A stretch of 64,000 bases of DNA from Endomychus coccineus (Eukaryota > Arthropoda > Insecta > Coleoptera > Endomychidae). The DNA is taken from positions 2,914,001-2,978,000 of the forward strand of contig OY294072.1 of NCBI GenBank assembly GCA_958510875.1. Direction: 5' to 3'. Below the pieces are notes generated by a model. That model ran no database searches. It saw only the letters and a program-made list of their open reading frames with translations, and was not told the DNA's origin. This document shows, piece after piece, positions 1 to 8,797 of the stretch; the first letter of the stretch is position 1, and every line of letters starts with the position of its first letter. The translations under genes and the position numbers were made by a program.

Positions 1-80
1 AATCCGGCGACCATAGTTTACGAACGATGATGACGTCATCATCGTTCACGAACTATGATGGGCTAATGAGGAATAAAATG
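1..80. repeat. Palindromic terminal repeat of left Polinton-like element
   Basis: An imperfect palindrome is centred on TGACGTCA at 31-38, with arms 12-34 and 35-57 that differ at only three positions. The block and its inner flank (ending near TGAGGAATAAAATG) recur in the same orientation at 55906-55990, and its arm recurs inverted at 6687-6710 and 7017-7040. That distribution is what terminal inverted repeats of a Polinton-like element would give. The true outer end may lie before base 1, because the window opens inside the repeat unit. Confidence 0.6.
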
Positions 81-147
81 TGAATAATCATAATGTTTGT
101 AATACATTGATGCACATGTTTTATCGCATGATTCAACACATGCTTCA

Positions 148-660
148 ACATTCAGACACGTGTTTCAGACACGTGTTTCAACATTCAGACACGTGTTTCA
201 ACATTCAGACACGTGTTTCAGCATTCAGACACGTGTTTCAGACACGTGTTTCAACATTCAGACACGTGTTTCAGCATTCAGACACGTGTTTCAGACACGT
301 GTTTCAACATTCAGACACGTGTTTCAGCATTCAGACACGTGTTTCAGCATTCAGACACGTGTTTCAGACATTCAGACACGTGTTTCAACATTCAGACACG
401 TGTTTCAGACACGTGTTTCAACATTCAGACACGTGTTTCAACATTCAGACACGTGTTTCAGCATTCAGACACGTGTTTCAGACACGTGTTTCAACATTCA
501 GACACGTGTTCCAGCATTCAGACACGTGTTTCAGACACGTGTTTCAACATTCAGACACGTGTTTCAGCATTCAGACACGTGTTTCAGACACGTGTTTCAG
601 CATTCAGACACGTGTTTCAGATATTCAGACACGTGTTTCAGCATTCAGACACGTGTTCCA
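148..660. repeat. CACGTG (E-box) tandem array
   Basis: About 28 tandem units of two kinds: a 20-bp unit, (A/G)CATTCAGACACGTGTTTCA, and a 13-bp unit that keeps only its GACACGTGTTTCA part. Each unit carries the palindrome ACACGTGT. The order of long and short units at 148-385 largely repeats from 386, giving a higher-order repeat near 240 bp. It lies between the terminal repeat and the ATPase gene. Degenerate relatives occur at 6720-6870 and 7050-7190 in inverse orientation, suggesting the array is part of a long terminal inverted repeat. It is open in all frames and so produces meaningless long ORFs. Confidence 0.85.
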
Positions 661-763
661 GGATTCATACCTATTTAACATGTATTTGATACCTGATTTT
701 GACAGAAGCGTAGAAGCACCTAACCGCGTGATCAGACATACATAATATAACATCATCATCTAG

Positions 764-771
764 TATATAAA
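764..771 (+). promoter_or_regulatory. TATA-box-like element before the ATPase gene
   Basis: TATATAAA within TAGTATATAAACAAATG, 18 bases before the ATPase ATG. The same TAGTATATAAA string precedes the penton-like gene in both elements, which supports a shared core promoter motif. Confidence 0.5.
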
Positions 772-788
772 CAAATGCTTATTAACAT

Positions 789-1514
789 ATGTTCCAGTAT
801 GATTTCGATTCGCCTTCAGGCACGATGAAGATTGTTAAGCAAAAAGACTCGTTGAGTATTATGAACTTAGGGTCAAGCAATGAGAATGTTCAACAACCAC
901 AACGTCACAGCTCTTTGCTGCCTAATACTATACGAACAATAATCTGTGGTCCAAGTGATTGTGGGAAAACAAATGTGATGTTATCTCTATTGTTAGATGC
1001 AAACGGTCTGAAATTTGAAAACGTGTACATATATTCAAAGTCTTTACACCAGCCAAAATACCAATTACTAAAGGAGACATTGAAGAAAATTGAGGGGCTT
1101 GGATATTTTCCTTGTACCGAAAGTGATGAGGTCATAGACCCCACAGAAGCGAGGCCTAATTCGATAATAATATTCAATGACGTGATGTTTGAGAAACAGC
1201 AGAAAATTCGTGCTTATTTTTCAAGAGGGAGACACAACTCAATTGATAGTTTCTATCTTTGCCAGTCTTTTGCTAAATGTCCAAAACATGGATTGCGCGA
1301 CAATGCCAATTGCTTGATTATTTTCAAACAGGATGAGCTCAATTTGAAACATATATTCACCGATCATGTAAGTACCGACATGTCACTCGAAAAATTCAAA
1401 GAGATATGTAGCGTATGTTGGAAAGATAAATATGGATTCCTTATGATAAACAAAGACTGTGATATGAACAAAGGACGTTATCGCAAAGGTTTTGATAGTT
1501 ATATATACATCTAA
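789..1514 (+). CDS. Packaging ATPase (FtsK/HerA A32-like) of Polinton-like element
   Basis: This 241-residue protein is a predicted genome-packaging ATPase, which drives DNA into the capsid in Polintons, adintoviruses and NCLDV relatives. The Walker A motif GPSDCGKT is at residues 54-61, following a hydrophobic strand (IRTIIC). A Walker B-like strand, SIIIFNDV, lies near residue 128, and a conserved-looking segment (SRGRHNSIDSFYLCQ) follows. The length fits the compact Polinton ATPases. The ATG at 789 follows a TATA-like box at 764. It is the first gene after the terminal repeat and its reading frame is intact, unlike several neighbours. The matching gene of the right-hand element would lie beyond base 64000. 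Family assignment is by motif and gene neighbourhood. Confidence 0.85.
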   Translation: MFQYDFDSPSGTMKIVKQKDSLSIMNLGSSNENVQQPQRHSSLLPNTIRTIICGPSDCGKTNVMLSLLLDANGLKFENVYIYSKSLHQPKYQLLKETLKKIEGLGYFPCTESDEVIDPTEARPNSIIIFNDVMFEKQQKIRAYFSRGRHNSIDSFYLCQSFAKCPKHGLRDNANCLIIFKQDELNLKHIFTDHVSTDMSLEKFKEICSVCWKDKYGFLMINKDCDMNKGRYRKGFDSYIYI

Positions 1515-1556
1515 CATGTATATATACTTTCATTTGAAATAGACAACCCGCTCAGC

Positions 1557-2602
1557 ATGGACGTGGGTGTGAGTAACATGCTTAAAGAAAAACAACAATT
1601 GAAGAAAAAAATTTGGGAGTTAGCAAACGTTGTGAGGAAAAAATATATGGCTGTGAAATTGGGTAAAGCTGAAAATGATGAGATTCTAGATAATATGTTC
1701 AGGAACCTCTGGAGGAAATTGCGAGAAATGCTGAAATAATCAAACAAAATTCGTTGGTTAAACCTAAAAGTATTGTTTCTACAGCAACACAAATGGAGAA
1801 CATACCAATCCCAAATATTGTAACTGAAGGTGAAGAATTCGTATATAACCCCCAAGATACTGAGGAGGATGTGTTTACACCCGAACCTACTATCGATCAG
1901 ATTCGTGAAGAATTCAGAAAACATAAGAAAGATAATGCAGCGGCTACAGAGGAGTTTCTGCAACAATACCCCACATTAGCACGTTATTACTTGGAAGGAT
2001 TCCTATTGGATGATGATGTTAAGAGATATGATGATAAAATGGGTTTGCAATATAATTCAACTTTAGACAAATGGTTCATGGGTAATCAACCTATAGAAAT
2101 TGATAGTGAGAGTAATATAATTATCAAGGGTACTCCGTTCAAAGGTACCACAGGACTGTATAATTTGATATTTTACAAAGATGTTCTACCTGATACTTTC
2201 ACTGTGGAAGATGGGAAAAATTACAGTCAAATGATGGAAATGACTAGTGCCCATAGACGTAATAACGATCCAGCTGATCGAATAAGATACACAGTGAAAT
2301 ACAAACATGTACTGAAACCATTGATTAATTCCATGAAAAAACCCAGAGCCAAAACATACACTGGAAGTGCATATATCAAAAATGATATGCTTGAATATAA
2401 CGAGAAACCTATCGAATATATTTTTTGGGATGACGTTAACGAAATGGTGGATAGACTGAGACTTCTTGTTGCATCCTCGCATGCCGGTAACCATAATGAG
2501 ATAATCTCTATAATAGAAGAATTGATAGAGGCAGGGGTAATTGAACAAAAACCCGGTGTAAGACAAATTCATCACAGTTATAAAGATGGTTTCAATGGAT
2601 AA
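1557..2602 (+). pseudogene. DUF8207-like Polinton gene, frameshifted
   Basis: Two overlapping frames make one gene. The first (1557-1739) encodes a lysine-rich helical N-terminus beginning MDVGVSNMLKEKQQLKKKIW. The second is open from about 1705 to 2602 and encodes the main domain, with motifs WFMGNQPIEID, IIIKGTPFKGTTGLYNLIF and MMEMTSAHRRNNDPADRIRY. I recall this as the uncharacterised domain DUF8207, common next to Polinton ATPase and integrase genes in arthropods; its function is unknown. The frame switch falls near 1695-1740, so copy 1 is probably inactive. The C-terminus overlaps the fibre-like gene by 17 bases in both elements. The homologue at 63310-64000 carries a different frameshift. 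Confidence 0.7.
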
Positions 2603-3239
2603 GTTTGGCAGAGCCTCCTCTTCCATGTGGATATATGATACAAATGTATTCAATAATAATTTCAAACAAGTTCACGGACAAGGATTATTCCTAACGACCG
2701 ATGGAAGTTATGATATGGAAATATATGGATTGTGCAACGTAAAATCACCGAATGATGATGGAGATGTTGCAAATAAAGTATATGTTGATAAATTAACACA
2801 CAAACTGAATCTGAAAACGGAAACCAGTCTTAAAGATACCTTCAATGTTAGGGTTGATAATTTGATCAAAGATATCAACAAGGATCTGGATGAACATAAC
2901 TTAACGAATGATAAGGTTATTCTCAACATTGATAAACATCTGATGGACATTCAGAATAAATATAATGAAATGGGAATCTATATAAAATCAGAGTATAAAA
3001 CAATCAGTGATAGTGTGAGGGAAAACAGAAATGAATTGGAAGAGATCAATAACACATTTAACAGTATGAACATGCGTCTAAATGACATTACTAGTAAAGT
3101 GGAGGCGTTAGAACGACGGATGACATCTGTGGAACCTTCTAAGAAGAGACCCTCATCATCCACAACAACAAAGCAGGGCTCTGTGAAACGTATATCTCCA
3201 AATCCTGTGAATATACCCAAAAAATTAATTCTACACTAG
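2586..3239 (+). CDS. Fibre-like coiled-coil structural protein
   Basis: This 217-residue protein is intact and matches the gene at 62673-63326 almost throughout. Residues 49-68 contain a motif of the NV-x-P-x-D-x-x-x-D-x-x-N-K-x-YVD type, which is frequent in phage tail fibres and in Polinton/adintovirus fibre-like proteins. From about residue 75 to 175 the sequence is highly charged, with spaced Ile/Leu/Met positions typical of an extended, probably trimeric, coiled coil. The last 40 residues are basic and Ser/Thr-rich. The likely role is a virion spike or fibre, but no receptor-binding head domain is recognised. The start ATG lies inside the preceding DUF8207-like gene; another ATG three codons later is also possible. 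Confidence 0.7.
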   Translation: MVSMDKFGRASSSMWIYDTNVFNNNFKQVHGQGLFLTTDGSYDMEIYGLCNVKSPNDDGDVANKVYVDKLTHKLNLKTETSLKDTFNVRVDNLIKDINKDLDEHNLTNDKVILNIDKHLMDIQNKYNEMGIYIKSEYKTISDSVRENRNELEEINNTFNSMNMRLNDITSKVEALERRMTSVEPSKKRPSSSTTTKQGSVKRISPNPVNIPKKLILH

Positions 3240-3256
3240 ATTTCCACATTGATAAG

Positions 3257-3292
3257 ATGAGTGAAAACAAGTTGTTCATGAGCTTCATGAGC
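3257..3292 (+). pseudogene. Integrase N-terminal vestige
   Basis: About a dozen codons following ATG at 3257 match the first codons of the intact integrase at 61732-62655. Similarity then stops, and bases 3296-3395 are unrelated to the integrase. The flank resumes matching the right-hand element near 3396, downstream of where its integrase ends. Nearly the whole integrase has therefore been deleted or replaced in this copy, leaving the left element unable to integrate on its own. Confidence 0.65.
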
Positions 3293-3547
3293 ACAGGAGA
3301 AAGAACTTTTACCAGCGTCGAACATACATAAGAGGACTTCAATATAGGTGGAAGGGGTAGGAATATGCAATACGACTAGGACGATGAATCAAGAGTCAAG
3401 ATTGAGATATTTGAAACATATATTGTTAAGATTATACTTAAGTCTTTTGTATTGAGATAATTGATGAAAAAAATTATTTTGAGATCTTTGGTCTTCCTCA
3501 TACCCCTCGTTAAATAACGGTGCAATCTTGAATTCTCATCAGTCTGT

Positions 3548-3706
3548 ATGGAAGCGTGCGTGGGAGAAGTTGTTCTCAATACGCTTATAAACAAGATGCC
3601 GTTTGAACTTCAAATCAATACCAGGGGCAAAATTAGAAGAACGGTTGAGGAGATTCAGGGTATCAATTCATTCGATAAAGCTTGCCGTCTACACGATATT
3701 TCATGC
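3548..3706 (+). pseudogene. Phospholipase A2/minor capsid gene, 5' fragment
   Basis: The fragment begins at the same ATG as the intact gene at 60670-61452 and encodes MEACVGEVVLNTLINKMPFEL. The calcium-loop segment (YQFCGPGT in the other copy) is lost through small deletions. The catalytic His-Asp pair survives in CRLHDIS just before the break. At about 3706 the sequence jumps to the 3' end of the adjacent protease gene, so the rest of the phospholipase/minor capsid gene and most of the protease are deleted. Confidence 0.7.
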
Positions 3707-3756
3707 AATATAACACTTATAATTGTAGCCAGTTATATTTGGAATTGGTCGACTAA
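3707..3756 (+). pseudogene. Adenain-like protease, C-terminal fragment
   Basis: In the frame from 3709, the codons YNTYNCSQL followed by a stop at 3754-3756 match the catalytic-cysteine segment of the protease remnant at 60357-60679. The sequence was fused to the phospholipase fragment by a deletion with its junction at about 3706. A TATA-like box for the penton-like gene follows immediately. Confidence 0.55.
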
Positions 3757-3766
3757 CATTTATTAG

Positions 3767-3774
3767 TATATAAA
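3767..3774 (+). promoter_or_regulatory. TATA-box-like element before the penton-like gene
   Basis: TATATAAA in TTAGTATATAAATAG, 29 bases before the ATG at 3803. It is conserved at 60334-60341 in the other element and resembles the box before the ATPase gene. Confidence 0.5.
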
Positions 3775-3802
3775 TAGATTGTTGATGAAGTTTTCATCAA
3801 TC

Positions 3803-4540
3803 ATGTCTCAGACGTTCACTATCACGGGTAAGAGCTCTCGTTTATCTGTAGATTTCCACCCACCTATAGAACTAGATCCTCATTCATATTATTCTATCGC
3901 ACTTGTTGGCTTGCACAATAGCATTCCGAACATTGAAGAAGGTTTTAATAAATTTTATTATGAAGATGTGAAGGGTGAGGAAAAAGTAGTAACTATACCT
4001 ACGGGGTCCTACGAGTTGACAGACATCGAGGATTTCATACAAAGTGCAGTTTGTGGGATAGGAGTGAAGCAAGAAGAACGTGACCGGAAATTATCAATAA
4101 AATCTAACAACAACACTCTACACACAGAGCTGAAGAGTGATTTTAAAGTGAATTTTATTCCTAAAGATAGTATAAGCGAACTGTTGGGATTCAGCAAAAA
4201 GAAATTGACATCTCGTGAACTACATGTATCTGATCGACCTATAAACATAATCAAAGTTCAAACTATACGCGTAGAGTGTAACTTAACCGCGGGAGCATAT
4301 TATAACAATAAGATAGCTCATACGATATATGAGTTCTCACCTCTTGTACCACCTGGGTTTTCCATTGATATAGAGCCGAAGAATCTCATTTATCTACCGG
4401 TCATCAGCAAGACGTCCTTCGATAACATCACACTGAATATTCTAGATCAGAATTGGAAACCGGTAAATTTTCGTGGAGAAGAAATTATTATACGATTGGA
4501 ATTGAAAAAGATCGCTAGGGATTATGGCTCACAACAATAA
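3803..4540 (+). CDS. Penton-like (single jelly-roll) minor capsid protein
   Basis: The encoded protein has 245 residues and is intact. It starts MSQTFTITGKSS, followed by segments typical of Polinton/adintovirus penton-like proteins: HPPIELDPHSYYSIALVGL, NSIPNIEEG and IPTGSYELTDIEDFIQ, and a β-rich C-terminal half ending in EEIIIRLELKKI. In related viruses this single jelly-roll protein forms the capsid vertices. The ATG at 3803 is preferred over the upstream one at 3785 because family members usually begin close to the first β-strand. It sits between the protease and the major capsid protein, the usual Polinton neighbourhood. The homologue at 59560-60305 is frameshifted, so this is the only whole copy here. 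Confidence 0.75.
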   Translation: MSQTFTITGKSSRLSVDFHPPIELDPHSYYSIALVGLHNSIPNIEEGFNKFYYEDVKGEEKVVTIPTGSYELTDIEDFIQSAVCGIGVKQEERDRKLSIKSNNNTLHTELKSDFKVNFIPKDSISELLGFSKKKLTSRELHVSDRPINIIKVQTIRVECNLTAGAYYNNKIAHTIYEFSPLVPPGFSIDIEPKNLIYLPVISKTSFDNITLNILDQNWKPVNFRGEEIIIRLELKKIARDYGSQQ

Positions 4541-4620
4541 ATAATAATCCAATACTCACCACCACTCATTATATGAAAGGAATTCAACTGAGAAGGTTGC
4601 AGTAGCCATCACTCGAGAAC

Positions 4621-4836
4621 ATGGGTTTGGATTTTAGCAATAAAAGACATCTCCATAGTGGTCATCAGTCATTATCTACAATGAGCTCGAGGGAGAAGGT
4701 TGCTTCTGCATCACTGTCATTGAAGAAGGAGAAGGTTGCTTCTGCATCACTATCATTGGGAAATATAAATTTTTCGAAGTCCCTTGGTTACAATGTCGGA
4801 AAAACTTCAAATATTCAACGAGCCAAACTTCATTGA
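4621..4836 (+). CDS. Small ORF overlapping the capsid gene start
   Basis: A 71-codon ORF opens MGLDFSNKRHLHSGHQSL and overlaps the first 44 bases of the major capsid gene in another frame. The other element has a matching 81-codon ORF at 59228-59473 with the same start. Here a 36-bp in-frame tandem duplication (periods starting at 4693 and 4729) doubles the segment EKVASASLSL. No family is recognised. It could be a regulatory upstream ORF, a short structural peptide or an incidental open frame. Confidence 0.3.
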   Translation: MGLDFSNKRHLHSGHQSLSTMSSREKVASASLSLKKEKVASASLSLGNINFSKSLGYNVGKTSNIQRAKLH

Positions 4837-5995
4837 AGACATCATCCGGGAAGAAACTCATACCTACTATCCACACACAACATCTTTTGGCAACAGCGAT
4901 GAAATTGAGATATTAATCAATCAACAAGATGTGTTGGTAGATTTGGCGTCGTCTGCTTTATTCATCGAGGCAGAATTCCAGCCAGAAGCAAGTGGTGATG
5001 GTGAATGTAAACTAACAAATAATTTCGGAGCGTTTCTCTTCGAATATATTAGTTATGAATTGAATGGAAAAGAGATAGACAAAGTACGTGATCCTGGTAT
5101 TGCCAGCACCATCAGAGCTTATCTAACATATGCCAAACATGAATCTATACCTCTAGCTATTTCTGGATGGTCATTTAAGGATGCATTGAGTTCAGTCTAC
5201 AATAATAAAATCAATTTATGGATACCGTTGAATTTTCTACTAGGCCTATTCATTGACTATAACAAAGTCTTGAGTGGAAAACATAAGCTGCGCTTGATAA
5301 GGTCTCGAACCGATAACGATTGTTATACCAATAGCACAGGTACGAAGAGGGCTTAAATAAATGTGAAGACGATAGCATTAAAAGTGCGACATGTATTTCC
5401 AAGTGATCAGGTTGAATTTCAAATGTTGGAGAATTTGAGTGCTGAGAAGCCTATTTTGATTCCATTTCGCAGCTGGGATCTGCATGAAAATCCGTTGATG
5501 AAGGAGAGCACTCGTGACATTTGGGCTGTTAAAACATCAATGAATTTGGAACGACCCAGATATGTGATTTTAGCTTTCCAAACTGATCGAAAAAATAATC
5601 CTGTTAAGCACAGTGCATATTTCGATAATATAAACTTGCTAAATGTAAAATTATACTTGAATTCAGAGTGTTATCCATATGAAGCAATGAAATTGAATTT
5701 CACCGACCAGCAATACGTGGAAGCATACCAGATGTACTATGATTTCCAGAAATCATTTTCAAATAAAATAATAAGCGAACCCATGTTAGATTATATAGCA
5801 TTCAAGAATAGAGCAATTTTTGTGATTGACTGTTCAAAACAAAACGATGCTATAAAGTCATCAACAGTTGACGTCAAACTAGAGATGGAAAGTTTCCTTA
5901 ATTTCCCCAAAAACACCAGGGCTTATTGCATCATCATTAACGATCGTATAGTGGAGTATTCTCCAATTACAGGATCAGTTCGGAGTTTAGTGTGA
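4793..5995 (+). pseudogene. Major capsid protein (double jelly-roll), nonsense mutation
   Basis: The gene spans 401 codons including stop, the same as the intact copy at 58135-59337, and aligns without gaps. The start ATG at 4793 gives MSEKLQIFNEPNF. Codon 188 is TAA (5354-5356), splitting the gene into two open halves at about the join between the two jelly-rolls. The first half includes DVLVDLASSALFIEAEF and FLFEYISYELNGKEID; the second includes ILIPFRSWDLHENPL and YFDNINLLNVKLYLN. Proteins of this family assemble the hexon-like capsid lattice of Polinton-type viruses. The rest of the second half is still open, so the stop may be recent. Confidence 0.8.
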
Positions 5996-6041
5996 AGAAC
6001 CATGAATCTGTTATTATTTTAATTCTAAATGTATTTTTCTA

Positions 6042-6047
6042 AATAAA
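6042..6047 (+). promoter_or_regulatory. Polyadenylation signal after capsid gene
   Basis: AATAAA about 45 bases after the capsid stop. The same AATAAATGTTATTATTA context follows the capsid gene in the other element (58058-58063, - strand). Confidence 0.45.
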
Positions 6048-6686
6048 TGTTATTATTATTATTTTTGGTATTTTATTTCTCTCACTTTCCCGCAAGACAT
6101 CACAATAATGAACGAGCCGTTTGGTAAAGTACAGTCCCTTGGATCAACCCATCAGGATTGTAATCTAAATTTTAAATATCGCTTCAGGTCTAGAAACAAA
6201 AATGTATGCAACTATCTAATTAATAAATATAAAAGTGATTCAGATTATTATGTTATCTTTTCAATTATTATAATATGTAGTACCTAGTGGTTATAAGACA
6301 GTTTGCGGTAAATATTCTCTCTTATCTCGAGTGTTGAAGCCGATAAAGTTGTCACATTCAGAATAGCGAATATGAAAATAATAAATAACCTATCAATTCG
6401 TTGAAGCTTCTTTCTTCATGTGGGTTATCAATCTCAAACTTGAAGAATCTCAAATAAATCTACAGGTAATAATAGTCAAACATATTCATTTAGCACCGAC
6501 CAACACACAGGCCCTCGTAGGCTCGCAAATGATAACAATGTTGCATACAAAACAGCTTTAGGCAATAAGCCGTTACATGGGAGATATCGATATGCTCAAA
6601 TAAAAGGTAATAAAAGTGGGGTAATTTCTACAGCAGATATTTAACCTCAAAGATTCATCTGTTCAATGTTTGAGTCCTCATCGAAC
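6048..6686. other. Non-coding tail of left element with one orphan frame
   Basis: The first 40 bases are similar to the capsid 3' flank of the right element; beyond that I see no match to the MSV199 gene that follows there. One frame without an ATG is open from 6444 to a TAA at 6642 (about 66 codons, including NNVAYKTALGNKPLHGRYRYA). It begins near CTACAG|GT, which resembles a splice acceptor. It may be a gene remnant or chance. Confidence 0.3.
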
Positions 6687-6880
6687 CATCATAGTTCGTG
6701 AACGATGATGCCAGGCTGTTGAATCACGTGCTAAACAAGTGTCTGAATGTTGATAATGATCGCTTATGAAGAAGATACTATAGCTCTACTCAATATTCAG
6801 ACTTTTATGAAGCATGTGTTTGAATGTCATATAGATTAGCGTTTATGAAGATATTCATATGATTATGTAAACCCGTGAAC
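6687..6880. repeat. Inverted terminal repeat copy, inner
   Basis: CATCATAGTTCGTGAACGATGATG at 6687-6710 is the inverse of the arm at 34-57. It is followed by a block with CACGTG, AAGTGTCTGAATGTTG and CATGTGTTTGAATG, degenerate forms of the left array unit read on the opposite strand. The whole block is repeated from 7017. Confidence 0.55.
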
Positions 6881-7016
6881 AAAAAATGTGTTTATCATTA
6901 TAATATTTTACGCGAACGTATGGAGTTTGTAAAAGTCGTGCTCGTGAAGGAAAATGTACAGATTGCTAATGGAGATATTAATATAATTATCATTGGTATT
7001 TTATTCCTCATCAGCC

Positions 7017-7199
7017 CATCATAGTTCGTGAACGATGGTGACAGGCTGTTGAATCACGTGCTAAACAAGTGTCTGAAAGTTGATAATGATCGCTTATGAA
7101 GAAGATACTATAGCTCTACTCAATATTCAGACTTTTATGAAACATGTGTTTGAATGTCATATAGATTAGCGCTTATGAAGATATTCATATGATTATTAT
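7017..7199. repeat. Inverted terminal repeat copy, outer
   Basis: A near-identical second copy of 6687-6880, offset by about 330 bp. Its flank TTTTATTCCTCATCAGCCCATC is the inverse of the inner flank of the left terminus, so this is the better candidate for the right end of the left element. Confidence 0.55.
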
Positions 7200-8090
7200 C
7201 ATTATCCACATCTATTCCTCATCACAGTTCTACCTCTTGGGGTGGTTGGGGAAATGAGTTCGATCTCTATAAAACTCCCTCGCATATATGTTTCCCATTG
7301 AAATTGAATGAATTTTATAAAAAGCTAACTATCCTATGAAGAAATGTGTGTCGATGAAAAATGTTTTATTAGTATATTTTTGCATACTGAAAAAATTATA
7401 TTAGGACATCTATATGTTTAAGATGATTAAAAATGTATTTTGTTATATAGCAATCGAGCTGTACAGACAGTTCGTGATGCGTAACATCGCTTCATCTAGA
7501 TTCTGTATAGGTATTGGGCTACACCCAGCAGCAGCTAGATTTCGGATCATATTATGCGATTTACAATCAATATGATTCGAATATATACATACTACATGTG
7601 TGATTTAAGATAAAGTATTCTCATCATGTTTGAAGGTGTTTGGCGTATCTTTCTTATCTCTCGAACCAGCTGTAGCTCTACCGCAAAATATGATAGTGAA
7701 TATTGTTCAACCTGCGACATAAACTTATTTGATTTATATCGGATAATTTATGAAACATACATGAATGAATATTATAGCGAATTATGTTTACTTTGGAACT
7801 AATTTTGGAAAAACATTTTATATATTCATATTACTTTCGGATAACTTATGAAACTACTTTAACATTGAAGGATCGCGCGCATCATCACGATAATTCCAAG
7901 TTGAATAAGATGATTTAATAGTTATTTCTGCAAACGCTTCATAATATCGCTATTATGAGAAGCAGCATTTTTGTAAACTATCACATGTTAGATGTTATGG
8001 CCCTTATTGAAGACTTGTGGGAGCAGACAATGCGCCGTGTACGATATCGTTATAACTCAGACAAAACCCTGCGACTAACGGCATGTACAA
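7200..8090. other. AT-rich sequence, no recognised gene
   Basis: I see no convincing ORF, RNA gene or known element. The string TATGTTTAAGATGATT recurs at about 7412 and 8335, suggesting dispersed short repeats. Confidence 0.4.
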
Positions 8091-8660
8091 ACACCCTCAC
8101 ATTTCATTGAAGACTCCTGCAAGGTAGATACCTCGCTGAAGACCTGCGTGATAGACATCATTATACCTGCACACTCTGTATAACCTCACATACACACCTG
8201 TCTCGTTGGAGATCGCGTGAGCTTCATCCAAATTCACATGACTAACGTCATACATAAACAATCTGTATAACCTCACATTCCATACCCATTGAAGTCTCCC
8301 AACTCCATTTTGTATACTAAAAATAATTTCCATATATGTTTAAGATGATTGAAAGTAATTTCCTTATAAACATCGCGTTTGAGAAATGCAGAAGAAGATA
8401 TCATTTCCACACTGTATATTTCCATCTATACACCCACTCCGATGGAGGAGCAGCAGCCCTCCCATGATACCTCCGATAAATACCCGCCTCTTTCAAAAAT
8501 CACGTGACTGACAGCATACATAAACAGCGCCATTATAACTCTTTCAAAACCCCTATGGCTAGCGCTATGAAGTCTCACATGCCATACATCGCTTCGTGAC
8601 ATACCTGCATGACTAACGTCATGTAAAACAATTACCTGCATCATATAGACTGCAATATAC
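8091..8660. repeat. Degenerate repeat region, period near 90 bp
   Basis: The phrase ACCTCACAT recurs at about 8094, 8182 and 8272, several times followed within 20 bases by CATTGAAG or similar. The phrase TGACTAACGTCATACATAAACA recurs at about 8235, 8506 and 8610 in altered forms. Two ORFs on the opposite strand (8097-8333, 8426-8644) encode repetitive peptides reflecting this repeat and are probably not genes. Confidence 0.45.
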
Positions 8661-8728
8661 TCGCACTTATCACTCAGACCGGATACCCTGCGGTTATATC
8701 TACAACATTAAAATCGCTTGTTCTCAAT

Positions 8729-8797
8729 TCCTCCATAGCTGAGCGGTTAAGGAGCCGGCTTTGGATTTCATTTCTCGGGTTCGATTCCCGTGTGTAG
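8729..8797 (+). tRNA. tRNA-like sequence or tRNA pseudogene
   Basis: An excellent internal A box (TAGCTGAGCGG, 8736-8746) and B box (GGTTCGATTCC, 8778-8788) are spaced as in a class I tRNA, and a poly-A stretch follows at about 8798. The T-stem CGGG/CCCG pairs. The acceptor and anticodon stems pair poorly, so a functional tRNA is doubtful; a tRNA pseudogene or the head of a tRNA-derived SINE is more likely. No anticodon can be assigned safely. Confidence 0.35.

Noticed and set aside
148..660. CRISPR-like array
   Set aside because: Units are contiguous with no unique spacers, and the context is eukaryotic.
80..745. Long ORFs of 221, 172 and 158 codons at the left end
   Set aside because: They run through the CACGTG tandem array, which happens to lack stops in all three frames; the products are pure repeats of the same few residues.
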